Below, in pieces: positions 6,871 to 14,855 of a stretch of DNA of 19,405 nucleotides. How positions within the stretch are numbered: the first letter of the stretch is position 1; the number at the start of each line of letters is the position of its first letter. Below the pieces are notes generated by a model, which saw only the letters and a program-made list of their open reading frames with translations, searched no databases and was not told the DNA's origin. Made by a program: the position numbers and the translations under genes. Where the stretch lies: contig CAYUYM010000046.1 in assembly GCA_964449305.1 (NCBI GenBank), forward strand, positions 1 through 19,405, in the 5' to 3' direction. Origin of the DNA: CAYUYM01 sp964449305 (GTDB taxonomy: Bacteria > Bacteroidota > Ignavibacteria > SZUA-365 > CAYQST01).

Positions 6871-8373
6871 TCATCGTTCAAACATCTGTTCCACAGGGAC
6901 GATGGTCACCTTCTCCGCGGTGACAGGGATGTGCCAGGTCTCGATGATCGCGTCCTCCCTGAGCACGGACTCGGGTTTCGGTGTGTCATAGGTGATCGGG
7001 CTCGGTGTGTTCTTCACCAGTGCGTCCCGGAAGGCCGCGGCGTCCTTGGTGATCACCGCGATCTTCACGTTGCGGAAGGTCAGGTGGCGCCTGATGGCGG
7101 CATTGACCTGTTCCAGTGTGAGCGCGCGGATCCGTGAGCGGAAGAGGTCGATGTAGTCGCCATCGATGCCGTAGAAGCGGCTGTCGATGGCATGACCGAG
7201 GCGATCCGAGGTTGTGACGGCGAAATGCAGGGCGTATTTCTCGAGGAACTTCTTTGTGAGATCGAAGGCCTCGCGCGTCATGCCGTTGTCGATCACCAAC
7301 TGCAGCTCGCGCATGGCGGCTCGGAGGGCGAAGTGCCTGTTGGCATTCTTCACGGGGCGGATCCACACCTCAAAGAGCTGGCGGCTGCGCGCGTTGTTCG
7401 GGCGCGGCATCTGGAGGCGGCCGCCATTGGGGAAGATCTCGATGTAGGAATAGTCACCATAGTTCATTCCGCGGGCCTCGCGGATCACCTGATAGAGGTG
7501 GCTCGACGAGTTGCGGTGTTCGCCGAACCAGGAGTTGAAGAGCGCAAGGGCGAAGAAGTCGTCGCTGCCGCGCAGCACATCGATCGGGAAGCCGAGGCTG
7601 ATGGCGGTGGCGTCACAGTCCTTTTCCACCATGAACACGTTGATGCCATCAATGGCGGCCGGCATGGGTTTGGCAACGGGTGCGGGCGTTCCGGCGGGCA
7701 GGGAGGCGAGGTCGTTGGCGATGCGGTCGGGGAGGTCGGGGTCGTATCCGCCGCCGAGGCCGATCACCACGTTGTCGCGCGTGTAGTATGTCCTGTAGAA
7801 CGCCTTCACATCATCGATCGTGATGGATGTGAGGTCGTGGACGCGCCCGCTGTTGAGGTGGCCGTAGGATGTGCCCGAGTAGATGAAGTCGTAGAGTGCA
7901 GCCTTGCCGAGCTCCTCGTCGCTCGAGTACCGGAGGTTCTTCTCGATGGCGGTGAGCATGTCGGATTTGATGCGGGCGAAATCGGCGGCATCGAAGGCGG
8001 GATGCTTGATGGCATCCATGAAGAGCGCGTAGTAGGGATCGAAGGTGTCGCGATGGATGCGTCCGGAGATGATGGTCATCTCCTTGTCCACGCTGCTGCC
8101 ATAGGAGGCGGCCATGGGGTAGAGTTTCTCAAGGATCTGCTCGTAGGAGTTGTTCGTCGTGCCGGCCTCGGTGAGCATGAACGCGGTGAGCTCGGCGAGG
8201 CCCGCCTTGCCTGCGGGGTCCTGTGCCGCGCCCACCTTGAACCAGATGCGCAGGGAGATGGTGGGATCGTCCTTCACAGGGTAGAGGACTGGCGAGTTGA
8301 GCTGGCCGGAGGCATTCATGGCAAATCCGAGGATGAGGATGAGGCTGGAGATGATGGAACGTTTCATGGTCAT
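6871..8373 (-). CDS. M16-family peptidase-like protein, catalytic site lost (partner subunit)
   Basis: The protein has up to 500 residues, with a signal peptide (hydrophobic stretch about 10-22, cleavage likely after NASG). It has the two-lobe M16 fold but no HxxEH. In the segment aligning with the zinc motif (GLAELTAFM, 58-66) the two His and the Glu are replaced by Glu61, Phe65 and Ala64. It keeps the REARGMNYGDYSY block (298-310), whose Arg and Tyr resemble the R/Y pair that the non-catalytic subunit supplies to substrate binding in heterodimeric M16B enzymes such as the mitochondrial processing peptidase. It probably pairs with the product of the gene just upstream, whose stop overlaps this start as ATGA. 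A second ATG at 8367 has better spacing (9 bases) from GGGGAG and may be the true start. The likely location is periplasmic. Confidence 0.88.
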   Translation of the reverse strand: MTMKRSIISSLILILGFAMNASGQLNSPVLYPVKDDPTISLRIWFKVGAAQDPAGKAGLAELTAFMLTEAGTTNNSYEQILEKLYPMAASYGSSVDKEMTIISGRIHRDTFDPYYALFMDAIKHPAFDAADFARIKSDMLTAIEKNLRYSSDEELGKAALYDFIYSGTSYGHLNSGRVHDLTSITIDDVKAFYRTYYTRDNVVIGLGGGYDPDLPDRIANDLASLPAGTPAPVAKPMPAAIDGINVFMVEKDCDATAISLGFPIDVLRGSDDFFALALFNSWFGEHRNSSSHLYQVIREARGMNYGDYSYIEIFPNGGRLQMPRPNNARSRQLFEVWIRPVKNANRHFALRAAMRELQLVIDNGMTREAFDLTKKFLEKYALHFAVTTSDRLGHAIDSRFYGIDGDYIDLFRSRIRALTLEQVNAAIRRHLTFRNVKIAVITKDAAAFRDALVKNTPSPITYDTPKPESVLREDAIIETWHIPVTAEKVTIVPVEQMFER

Positions 8374-9710
8374 TTGCTCCCCTTCAAGGTCAGGACAGTG
8401 CTACGTTCGGGCTGGAGGAAGTGCCGTGCGGCGTCGCGGATGTCTTCCGGAGTCACGCTGTCGTATGCGGCGTGGATCTGGTCCACGATCTCGATGCCGC
8501 CGGTGAGGGCGATGAAGCGTGCGAGGGAGCCGGCCACCTTCTCCGGTGTGTCGAGGTTCATGAGGAAGCCGTAGCGCAGGCGGCGTTTGAGATTCTCGAG
8601 GGCATCGCGATCCACCAGCGTGGAGGCGAAGGTGGCGGAGGTCTTCATGATGTCCTTCTTCACGAGCTCCACATCCTCGTCCTTCTTGACGCTTGCATAG
8701 ACGGTCCAGAGGAAGGGGTCGCGGTTCATGCCGAAGTCGCCACCGAGCATTTGGACTTTCTGGTCCTTGAGGATGAGGCGTTTGGCGATCTCGCTGTTTT
8801 CGCCGAAGGCCAGTTCACCGAGGAGGAGGGCGGCGACCATGCGGGTGTCGGCGGCATCGAGGCGGTCGCCCTTGTACGCCACGGCGACGATGGGCAGCGT
8901 CTTTCCGGGGTAGGTGACATCGGCCGTGCGCGCAGCCTTTTGTGCGGGTTCCGGCGTGATCTTCGGCGGCATGTACCCCTTCTGCCACGGCCCGTAGTAC
9001 GTGCGCACGAGGGACATGGTGGCCTCCGGATCGATGTCCCCGACGATGAGGAGCACGACGTTTTCCGGGCGGTAGTAGCGATGGAAAAAGTCCTGGCTGT
9101 AGGCATACATGGTGGGCATGGCCTTGATGTCCGCCTCGAAGCCCATGGTGGTGTGGCGATAGGTGTGCACATCGAAGGCGGTTTCCTGGAGCTTCTCCTC
9201 GAGCACGGACCACGGCGATGTTCGGCCCTTAAGGTATTCGCCATAGACGGCTCCGGACTCCGTCTGGAATTCACGTTCCTCGTAGTGGAGGTTTTGGAAG
9301 CGGTCGCTCTCGATCTCGATCACCTTTTCCAGATCCACATTCGTGAAGGACATATGGTAGCAGGTGTAGTCGTCGGTGGTGTAGGCATTGGCATCGGCGC
9401 CCATTTCGGTGACGATCTTGTCGTAGACACTGCCGGGATACTTCTTGGTGCCGCGGAACATCATGTGTTCAAAGAAGTGGGCGAACCCGGAGTGCCCCGC
9501 CTCCCATTCGTCGCGCGAGCCGGTGCGCACCACGCTGTAGTAGGAGACGAGTCCCTTGCTCGACATGGGGATGAGGATCACCTTGAGGCCGTTGTCGAGC
9601 GTCTCGACGCGGTACGGGTAGGGAAAGACCTTGTTTGGCGGGACGTCGGCCATGGTGGTACTCCAGAGTAGGGGAAGGAGGATGAGCAGAGAGGAAAGGA
9701 AACGGGTCAT
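8370..9710 (-). CDS. M16-family zinc metallopeptidase, catalytic subunit, exported
   Basis: The protein has 446 residues. An N-terminal signal peptide (hydrophobic 5-17, cleavage near TTMA) implies export. The inverted zinc motif HFFEH is at 78-82 in GFAHFFEHMMFRGT, and the third ligand is probably Glu158 in AVYGEY (Glu151 is the alternative), about 75 residues later as in M16 enzymes. The C-terminal lobe (about 225-446) has the M16_C fold pattern but no clear R/Y pair, which is instead seen in the downstream partner. The pair thus looks like an M16B heterodimer that degrades or processes peptides in the periplasm. The start is supported by GGAG 8 bases upstream. It is the first gene of a run M16-M16-surE, possibly with capA. 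Its 5' region contains the palindrome array at 9775-9886. Confidence 0.93.
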   Translation of the reverse strand: MTRFLSSLLILLPLLWSTTMADVPPNKVFPYPYRVETLDNGLKVILIPMSSKGLVSYYSVVRTGSRDEWEAGHSGFAHFFEHMMFRGTKKYPGSVYDKIVTEMGADANAYTTDDYTCYHMSFTNVDLEKVIEIESDRFQNLHYEEREFQTESGAVYGEYLKGRTSPWSVLEEKLQETAFDVHTYRHTTMGFEADIKAMPTMYAYSQDFFHRYYRPENVVLLIVGDIDPEATMSLVRTYYGPWQKGYMPPKITPEPAQKAARTADVTYPGKTLPIVAVAYKGDRLDAADTRMVAALLLGELAFGENSEIAKRLILKDQKVQMLGGDFGMNRDPFLWTVYASVKKDEDVELVKKDIMKTSATFASTLVDRDALENLKRRLRYGFLMNLDTPEKVAGSLARFIALTGGIEIVDQIHAAYDSVTPEDIRDAARHFLQPERSTVLTLKGSK

Positions 9711-9763
9711 CGAAAACGCTCCGGTGAGTGAAAGAACCGCGCCAATATACGGATTCTCCGAAC

Positions 9764-9778
9764 GGGGAGGGGGAGGGG
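9764..9778. repeat. Homopurine mirror repeat
   Basis: GGGGAGGGGGAGGGG reads the same in both directions on one strand, a 15-bp polypurine mirror repeat abutting the palindrome array. It has three G-runs, one fewer than a classical G-quadruplex needs. The transcript of the downstream M16 gene would carry the C-rich complement. Confidence 0.5.
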
Positions 9779-9886
9779 ACCTATAGGTCTTCTTTGTACT
9801 TCCTTAGCAGACCTATAGGTCTTCTAAGTACTTCCTATGGAGACCTATAGGTCTTCTTAGACTTCTTAGAAGACCTATAGGTCCCC
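9775..9886. repeat. Array of four ACCTATAGGT palindromes bounded by 19-bp perfect inverted repeats
   Basis: The perfect 10-bp palindrome ACCTATAGGT occurs at 9779, 9811, 9843 and 9873, giving spacings of 32, 32 and 30 bases, close to three helical turns. The units between also repeat (CTTCT after the core, then GTACTTCCT in the first two). The ends, GGGGACCTATAGGTCTTCT at 9775-9793 and its exact reverse complement at 9868-9886, are 19-bp inverted repeats. Copies 3 and 4 alone form a 15-bp perfect stem with a 10-base loop. It lies between the stop of the DUF4175 gene and the start of the M16 operon. It could be a cooperative operator, a 3' mRNA structure or a small nonautonomous repeat element; the sequence alone does not decide. 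Confidence 0.85.
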
Positions 9887-9897
9887 ACGTCGCTTCG

Positions 9898-12800
9898 TCA
9901 CTTCCCGGGCAGCGCCTTCTGGAGTTCCTCGAAATACTTCCGGATCATCGCCTCGTAATCCTTCGAATACCCTTCGTTCACCGCGCGCTGGAGGTCGGTC
10001 CGGGGCGCCTGCGTGGGATCGAGCAGGGATGGATCAAGCTCACCGGGATTCCGTGCGGGCGCTCCCTTGGCTGTCTCCGCCTTGCGCTTCTTCTCCCAGT
10101 CCCGCTCGCGCATGGAGCGCGAGGCGTCGAGCAGGCGCGAGAGGATGCGCTCCTGCTTCTGCCGCGTCTCCGGCGACATCTGCTGCTGCTCCATGTCGCG
10201 GATCACTTCCGACATCTCCTGATCCACCTTCTCAAGATCGCCCAGCAGCCTGCGGCCCTCGTCGGATTTCTTCGCCTCCTCGTTCAGCTGCTGCAGCGAT
10301 TTCTGCAGCGCCTTCTGCTGCCCCATCAGCCGCTCCATCTGCGCCGCCTGCTCGGAGCTCATCCCACCGGGACCGAACTGCATCGAGCCCATGTTGATCA
10401 TCTGCTGCTGCCCCGCCATCTGCATGAGCTGCTGCATCATCGATCCGGACCCGCCCGAGCTTGAACTCGACTTCATCGTGTTCGAAAGCTGCTTCGCGGA
10501 TTCATTGAGCTCGGTCATCGCGCCGCCCTGCTGGTCCGATGCCGCCTGGCTGTTGCGCTCCTGCATCTTCTCGAGCGCCTGCTGCATCTTCTTCATCGCC
10601 TGACCCAGATGCTGCATCATCTTCGGATCGATGGCGAAGGTCTTCTTCGCCAGCTCCATCAGATCCTCCAGCGTCTGGTTCAGCTCTTCGGCGGTCTCGA
10701 GCTGCTCCTGCGTGGCGTCGCGGAACTGCTGGCTGTTCTGCGGCAGTCGCGCAATGCGGTTCTTCAAATCCTCCTGCTTCTTGGACAGGGTCAGGATGTT
10801 CTCCAGCGCCTTCTTGAACCCCTTCTCCACAAGCTTCTTCATGTCCTCGTTGAGCTTCTTCTTCACCTGCTCCATCTTCTTCTGGAACTTCTTCATCTGC
10901 TGGGCGGTCTTCTTCTGACCCTTGGCCGCGTTCTTGCAGTTGCCTCCCTGGCACTCGCTGGAGTTCTGACTCATCTGCTGCTGCATGTCGGCAAGGTTCA
11001 GTTCGCTCTGCGCGTCCTTCATCTCGCCCAGCGGCATCTCCTGCGGGAACTCCTCCATCTTCTTGCGCAGCTCATCAAGCTCGCGCTGCATGGCCTCCGC
11101 CTGCTTCTTCAGCTCCTGCTGCTCCTTCGCCAGCTTGTCCAGCTCCGCCTGGTTCTTCGGGTCGGCATTCTCCGTGCGGTTCGCCAGATCCTCCTGCTTC
11201 TGCGCAAGCTCCTCGGCGCGCTTCACCAGCTCGTCGGTCTTCTGCTCGATCTGCAGCCGCTTGAGAAGCTCGATGGTGCGCTCCACACTCTGCTTGAAGG
11301 CCTCCTCGTTCATGCGGAAATTCTCCATCGCCTGTTTCATCTGGTCCTGATTCATCTGCGGCATCTTGTCCTGCATCTGCTTCAGGGCATCCTTGAACTG
11401 CGGCGAATTCAACTCCTCCATCATCTTGCGCAACTCGTCGTACTTCTCCATCGTCTCCGGCGTCACCGCCATCTGCTTCTGCATGTCCTCGGTGAGCCGT
11501 GCGATCTCTTCGTTCACCTCCTTGAGCTTCTCCAGCATCTTCTCCTGCCGCTTCACCAGGTCCTCCGCCTTCCTGCGCTGCTGCCAGTCCGGCTTCTCCT
11601 GGTTGTTCTGCCGCATCTCGCGCTGAAGACTTTCCATCTCCTTCTGGAGCTGTGTCGCTTCGTTCGTCACCTTCTGCATGTCGGTCACAGCCTTGTTCTG
11701 CACCTTGTCGGCCTGTGCGTACACCTCATCGAGCGACGGCAGACGCACCGACACCACCGACGTGCGCGCAGATTTCGGGCCGGTCACCACGTCGTTGTCA
11801 TACACCTCCACATAGAACTCCATCACGTCCTCGGGCACGAGATTCAGCGCGCGGAGGTTCCAGACGTAGGGCACGTCCATCTCGTTCTTCTGCTGCATGG
11901 GAAGCGGAATGGGGACGCTGTGATACGTCTCCTCCGGTTTCTCGAACTTCGAGGCCGCGAGGCGGTAATGAAGCAGCATCCTCGAAAAGCCGTAGTCATC
12001 GGCGATGCGTGTGAGAACCGCCACGCGCAACTGTTCGTCGAGCGTCCCGTTGCGCGTGGGCTCGATGAGCGCGATGGAGGGGGGCGCGTCGGGCACGGCC
12101 CGCAGGGTGTAGGTGACGGGGTTGATGTTCTCCAGACCGGCGTGATCCACGAGGCGGATGGTGTAGGTGCGGTCCTTCAGCAGGCGCACCGACCCCGTGG
12201 CGTCGAGCCCCGACAGTGTGAGGGGCACGCTCTGGCTGTCGCTGAAGAGGAGTGTGGCCGAAGCGACCTCCTTGTTGAGATGCAGCGTGACGCCGAGCGT
12301 GGTGCCGGTCACCGCGGTCACATCGCCGGTGTTGTCGTCCAGATACTGCTGCTGCATGCGGGTGTAGGCGGGAAACGTGAGGCGGAGACGCAGATTGCGG
12401 ACGAAGGGGCGGTCCACCACCTCCACGCGGTACTGCCGGGAGCGGTAGCCGTCGGCTTCAGCGTGGTAGATGAAGCCCGTCCGCACGCTCTCGAGCTGCA
12501 GCACATGGCGGCCGGCGCTGTCGACGCGTGCCTCCAGGGACTCGAACTCCTGCCGACCCTCCTCGCGGATGGCGAAGGTGATCCGTGGAGAATTCCATGC
12601 CGTGGTGGAGGCGGTCAATGTGAGGCCCTCGCCCTTCACCACCTGGCAGTCGCCCGGCTGCACGAGGAACTCGAACGGGGCGGGTGGCGCATAATCGGTG
12701 CGGAAATGGATGATGCGTTCGAGGGCGCCGGACAGACTCGAGGGCAGGAGGATGGCGGCCAGGGTTGTGACGCCGATGCCGATGAGCAGGATGCGGGCGC

Positions 12801-13290
12801 TGCGTCGGGCCGGGGTGGTGTCCACGATGGGGCCGAGATCGAGCGCCGCGAACTCCCGCGCCACCTCGGCGAAGGAGGCGTCCACCAGGGCGCGCGAGAA
12901 GGCCGGATGGGTTGCCGCATCCAGCTCGCGTCGCACCTGGAGCACGTTGAGGAGGCGGTCCCGGATTCCGGGGAAGTGGCTGCCGACGCTGAGTGCCATG
13001 GCGTCGTTCGACGGGCCCGGGAGGATGCCGATGCGCCGCAGGAAGGGCACGCCGACGATGGCAGCAACGACGCCGGCGATGACGAGCACGATCCCGGCGA
13101 ACAGCAGCGTCCTGCCCGTGATGGAGAGGTGCGCGAGGGCCTCGGTGGCGGCGGCGGCAAGCAGCACTCCCAGCACGGCGGTGGCGGCCAGTGCGGCGGC
13201 GCGACGGAGTTGGACGCCGGCCTGGCGCGTGCGCACATGGTTGAGGCGCGCGAGGATGGCTTCGGAATTCGGCTGTGGTTCGTTCGTCAT
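9898..13290 (-). CDS. DUF4175-type membrane-anchored coiled-coil protein
   Basis: The protein has 1130 residues. Two N-terminal hydrophobic helices (about 32-50 and 61-83) and a third (166-183) anchor it. A beta-rich region (about 205-515) follows, presumably extracytoplasmic. Residues 520 to about 910 are a very long Lys/Glu/Gln-rich coiled coil, then comes a Met/Gln/Ser/Gly-rich low-complexity tract (about 950-1035). The C-terminus (DLQRAVNEGYSKDYEAMIRKYFEEL, 1100-1124, with Arg/Lys and acidic residues alternating) resembles the conserved tail of homologues in Bacteroidota relatives. The family is DUF4175-like by architecture; no enzymatic motif is visible and the biochemical role is unknown. 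It starts 34 bases after the DUF4159 gene, without a clear ribosome site, so translation may depend on coupling. An envelope-spanning structural or scaffolding role is inference. Confidence 0.85.
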   Translation of the reverse strand: MTNEPQPNSEAILARLNHVRTRQAGVQLRRAAALAATAVLGVLLAAAATEALAHLSITGRTLLFAGIVLVIAGVVAAIVGVPFLRRIGILPGPSNDAMALSVGSHFPGIRDRLLNVLQVRRELDAATHPAFSRALVDASFAEVAREFAALDLGPIVDTTPARRSARILLIGIGVTTLAAILLPSSLSGALERIIHFRTDYAPPAPFEFLVQPGDCQVVKGEGLTLTASTTAWNSPRITFAIREEGRQEFESLEARVDSAGRHVLQLESVRTGFIYHAEADGYRSRQYRVEVVDRPFVRNLRLRLTFPAYTRMQQQYLDDNTGDVTAVTGTTLGVTLHLNKEVASATLLFSDSQSVPLTLSGLDATGSVRLLKDRTYTIRLVDHAGLENINPVTYTLRAVPDAPPSIALIEPTRNGTLDEQLRVAVLTRIADDYGFSRMLLHYRLAASKFEKPEETYHSVPIPLPMQQKNEMDVPYVWNLRALNLVPEDVMEFYVEVYDNDVVTGPKSARTSVVSVRLPSLDEVYAQADKVQNKAVTDMQKVTNEATQLQKEMESLQREMRQNNQEKPDWQQRRKAEDLVKRQEKMLEKLKEVNEEIARLTEDMQKQMAVTPETMEKYDELRKMMEELNSPQFKDALKQMQDKMPQMNQDQMKQAMENFRMNEEAFKQSVERTIELLKRLQIEQKTDELVKRAEELAQKQEDLANRTENADPKNQAELDKLAKEQQELKKQAEAMQRELDELRKKMEEFPQEMPLGEMKDAQSELNLADMQQQMSQNSSECQGGNCKNAAKGQKKTAQQMKKFQKKMEQVKKKLNEDMKKLVEKGFKKALENILTLSKKQEDLKNRIARLPQNSQQFRDATQEQLETAEELNQTLEDLMELAKKTFAIDPKMMQHLGQAMKKMQQALEKMQERNSQAASDQQGGAMTELNESAKQLSNTMKSSSSSGGSGSMMQQLMQMAGQQQMINMGSMQFGPGGMSSEQAAQMERLMGQQKALQKSLQQLNEEAKKSDEGRRLLGDLEKVDQEMSEVIRDMEQQQMSPETRQKQERILSRLLDASRSMRERDWEKKRKAETAKGAPARNPGELDPSLLDPTQAPRTDLQRAVNEGYSKDYEAMIRKYFEELQKALPGK

Positions 13291-13324
13291 GTCGATCGAT
13301 GCTTCATGGTTGCGTCTGCCGCCG

Positions 13325-14044
13325 TCATTTCGTCAACGCGTAGACGATGATGTTCGTGCCCATTTCCAGGGCCCTGCGCCTCACCTCCGGGGGGTCGCCA
13401 TGGATGTCCGGATCGGCCCACCCGTCGGCGAGGTTCGACTCGTACGTGTAGAACAGCACGATGCGTCCCTCGTGGATGATGCCGAAGCCTTGCGGTGGTT
13501 TGCCATCGTGTTCATGGATCTTCGGCAGGCCATTCGGGTAGGGGAAGTGCGCCTTGTAGATCGGATGGCTGAAGGGAATCTCGACGAGCTCGCGGTCGGG
13601 GAAGATCTTCTTCAACTCCCGGCGGAAGGGCTGGTCGAATCCGTAATCATCATCCACATACAGAAAGCCTCCGTTGAGCAGGTAGTTGCGGAGGTTGGTG
13701 ACCTCCTGATCCGTGAGGTTGATGTTCCCATGGCCTGTCATGAAGGCGAAGGGATGGTTGAAGAGCTTGTCGGATCCCGCCTCGATGAAGACCTCGTTGC
13801 GGACATCCACATCGATGTTCGTGTTTTCCCTGAGGAACTTCAGCATGTTCAGCTCGGACGAGGGGTCGTTGTACCAGTCGCCCCCGCCGCTGTATTTCAC
13901 GCGGGCAATCACGAAACGGCTCGTCTGTTTCACGGTCTGGGCCAGTGTGGTCACGGGTGAAGTCCACAGCAGGGCGGCGAGGCCGACGATGAGCGTCAGT
14001 GTGTGTCGATGCGGGAAAGCGGGAGGGAGGTGGGTGCGTCCCAT
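13325..14044 (-). CDS. DUF4159 domain-containing exported protein
   Basis: The protein has 239 residues. A signal peptide (hydrophobic 15-30, cleavage probably after TLAQ at 36) precedes a full DUF4159 domain: VKYSGGGDWYNDPSS (49-63), TGHGNINLTDQE (103-114), LRNYLLNGGFLYVDDDYG (118-135), SHPIYKA (159-165) and a C-terminal ADGWADPDIHGDP block (206-218). DUF4159 proteins are thought to have a glutamine-amidotransferase-like fold and often sit near BatA, MoxR or DUF4175 genes. The domain is without a proven activity. This is the first gene of a two-gene unit with the DUF4175 protein, reading away from the divergent merR gene. The start has only a weak GGA upstream, so a slightly different start is possible, but the signal peptide supports this one. 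Confidence 0.9.
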   Translation of the reverse strand: MGRTHLPPAFPHRHTLTLIVGLAALLWTSPVTTLAQTVKQTSRFVIARVKYSGGGDWYNDPSSELNMLKFLRENTNIDVDVRNEVFIEAGSDKLFNHPFAFMTGHGNINLTDQEVTNLRNYLLNGGFLYVDDDYGFDQPFRRELKKIFPDRELVEIPFSHPIYKAHFPYPNGLPKIHEHDGKPPQGFGIIHEGRIVLFYTYESNLADGWADPDIHGDPPEVRRRALEMGTNIIVYALTK

Positions 14045-14102
14045 GTCGTCCGGAGTTGTTCAGAGAAGCGCGCACAATGCGAATGCGCCTGAGAAGTGCG
14101 GA

Positions 14103-14132
14103 CAAGTTACCATGGGAGTCCATACAGCGCAA
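14103..14132 (-). promoter_or_regulatory. Candidate promoter of the DUF4159-DUF4175 operon
   Basis: On the minus strand TTG (14132 to 14130) is followed after 20 bases by TAACTTG (14109 to 14103), one base short of TAnnTTTG. It lies about 60 bases before the DUF4159 start. The match is weak and by eye. Confidence 0.3.
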
Positions 14133-14222
14133 GGTGAATTGGCGGTGCCTCGGGCCATGTTTGAAGTGATGGGGGAGGCGGATGGAGGTTATCCATGAAG
14201 AAACAAGCGTTTGTGGAGGGCA

Positions 14223-14232
14223 CTTCATGAAG
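14223..14232. promoter_or_regulatory. 10-bp palindrome, possible operator in the divergent region
   Basis: CTTCATGAAG is a perfect palindrome 19 bases upstream of the candidate merR -33 element. It could be an operator for the MerR protein or chance. The rest of the divergent gap (14045-14308) holds only the two candidate promoters. Confidence 0.25.
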
Positions 14233-14250
14233 GAATCATGAGGGAGAATC

Positions 14251-14280
14251 TTGCATGTTCAAAATTCGTTATTTAGTTTG
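14251..14280 (+). promoter_or_regulatory. Candidate promoter of merR
   Basis: TTG at 14251, 19 bases, then TTAGTTTG at 14273-14280, one mismatch from TAnnTTTG. It lies in an AT-rich island unlike the surrounding GC-rich DNA. Transcription would start near 14287, about 20 bases before the preferred merR start. Confidence 0.4.
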
Positions 14281-14308
14281 TCTCTCCACAGAAGGTGCGA
14301 GAGTTCCC

Positions 14309-14719
14309 ATGAAAGACTTTGCGATAAAGAAGCTCTACTACTCGATCAGCGAGGTGAGCAAGATCACGAACCTCGAGCAATACGTCCTGCGCTACTGGGA
14401 ATCGGAATTCGATGAGCTCAAACCCCAGAAGAACCGGGCAGGGAATCGCATCTACACGAACAAGGACATCCAGCTCATCCTCTTCATCAAGAAGCTGCTC
14501 CGGGAGGAACGCTACACCATCGAGGGTGCGAAGCAGGTGTTGAAATCCTACTCCCCCGGCATGCTCGAGTTCGAGACGATCCCGATGGAGGAGGAGAAGC
14601 CGCAGCCCGATCCCCAGCAGACGACCATCTTCTTCGAGGCTGAGGGGCGGCTGCGTGAAGACTTGCAGTCCATGAAGGAATTCCTCATCGATCTCCGCAC
14701 GCGTTTGCGCGCAGATTGA
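14309..14719 (+). CDS. MerR-family transcriptional regulator
   Basis: The protein has 136 residues. The N-terminal half is a MerR winged helix-turn-helix: YYSISEVSKITNLEQYVLRYW (10-30, helix-turn-helix), then the wing and second helix pair with NRAGNRIYTNKDIQLI (42-57) and a dimerisation helix start (58-80). The C-terminal third is short and acidic, with no cysteine metal site or large ligand domain, so the effector is unknown. The start at 14309 is preferred: homologues of this subtype begin just before IKKLYYSI, and the extra 18 residues from the upstream ATG at 14255 read through a candidate promoter. However, the 14255 ATG has a good AGGGAG site 8 bases upstream, so it remains possible. 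It is divergent from the DUF4159-DUF4175 operon, whose expression it might control. Confidence 0.88.
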   Translation: MKDFAIKKLYYSISEVSKITNLEQYVLRYWESEFDELKPQKNRAGNRIYTNKDIQLILFIKKLLREERYTIEGAKQVLKSYSPGMLEFETIPMEEEKPQPDPQQTTIFFEAEGRLREDLQSMKEFLIDLRTRLRAD

Positions 14720-14726
14720 CGCATTT

Positions 14727-14749
14727 CCGGGTGTGGGAGAGGCACCCGG
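14727..14749 (+). terminator. Hairpin after merR, possible weak terminator
   Basis: CCGGGTG and CACCCGG form a 7-bp GC-rich stem with a 9-base loop, 7 bases after the merR stop. No T-run follows directly, so it is not a textbook intrinsic terminator. Confidence 0.4.
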
Positions 14750-14754
14750 GACAG

Positions 14755-14785
14755 TTGGATATGGCACGGGTTTATTGTAACCTTG
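14755..14785 (+). promoter_or_regulatory. Candidate promoter of the sigma-factor operon
   Basis: TTG at 14755-14757, 20 bases, then TAACCTTG at 14778-14785, one mismatch from TAnnTTTG. Transcription would start near 14792. The leader that follows contains a GTCAGT/ACTGAC inverted repeat (14811-14835) enclosing a CA repeat. Confidence 0.35.
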
Positions 14786-14855
14786 ATTGTTGCCTCCTTG
14801 TCATCCATGAGTCAGTGACACACACACAGACTGACCCACCACGAACGACACGGAG

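Noticed and set aside
9775..9886. CRISPR array
   Set aside because: The repeats are 10-bp self-complementary cores, the intervening 20-22 bases are themselves similar, and there is no cas gene or leader.
13288..13306. Six-codon leader frame overlapping the DUF4175 start
   Set aside because: No ribosome site precedes it and such short frames are expected by chance.
10609..13350. A 913-codon plus-strand frame opposite the DUF4175 gene
   Set aside because: Its Leu/His-rich translation mirrors the Gln/Lys/Glu-rich coiled coil on the other strand; no start signal or domain is present.
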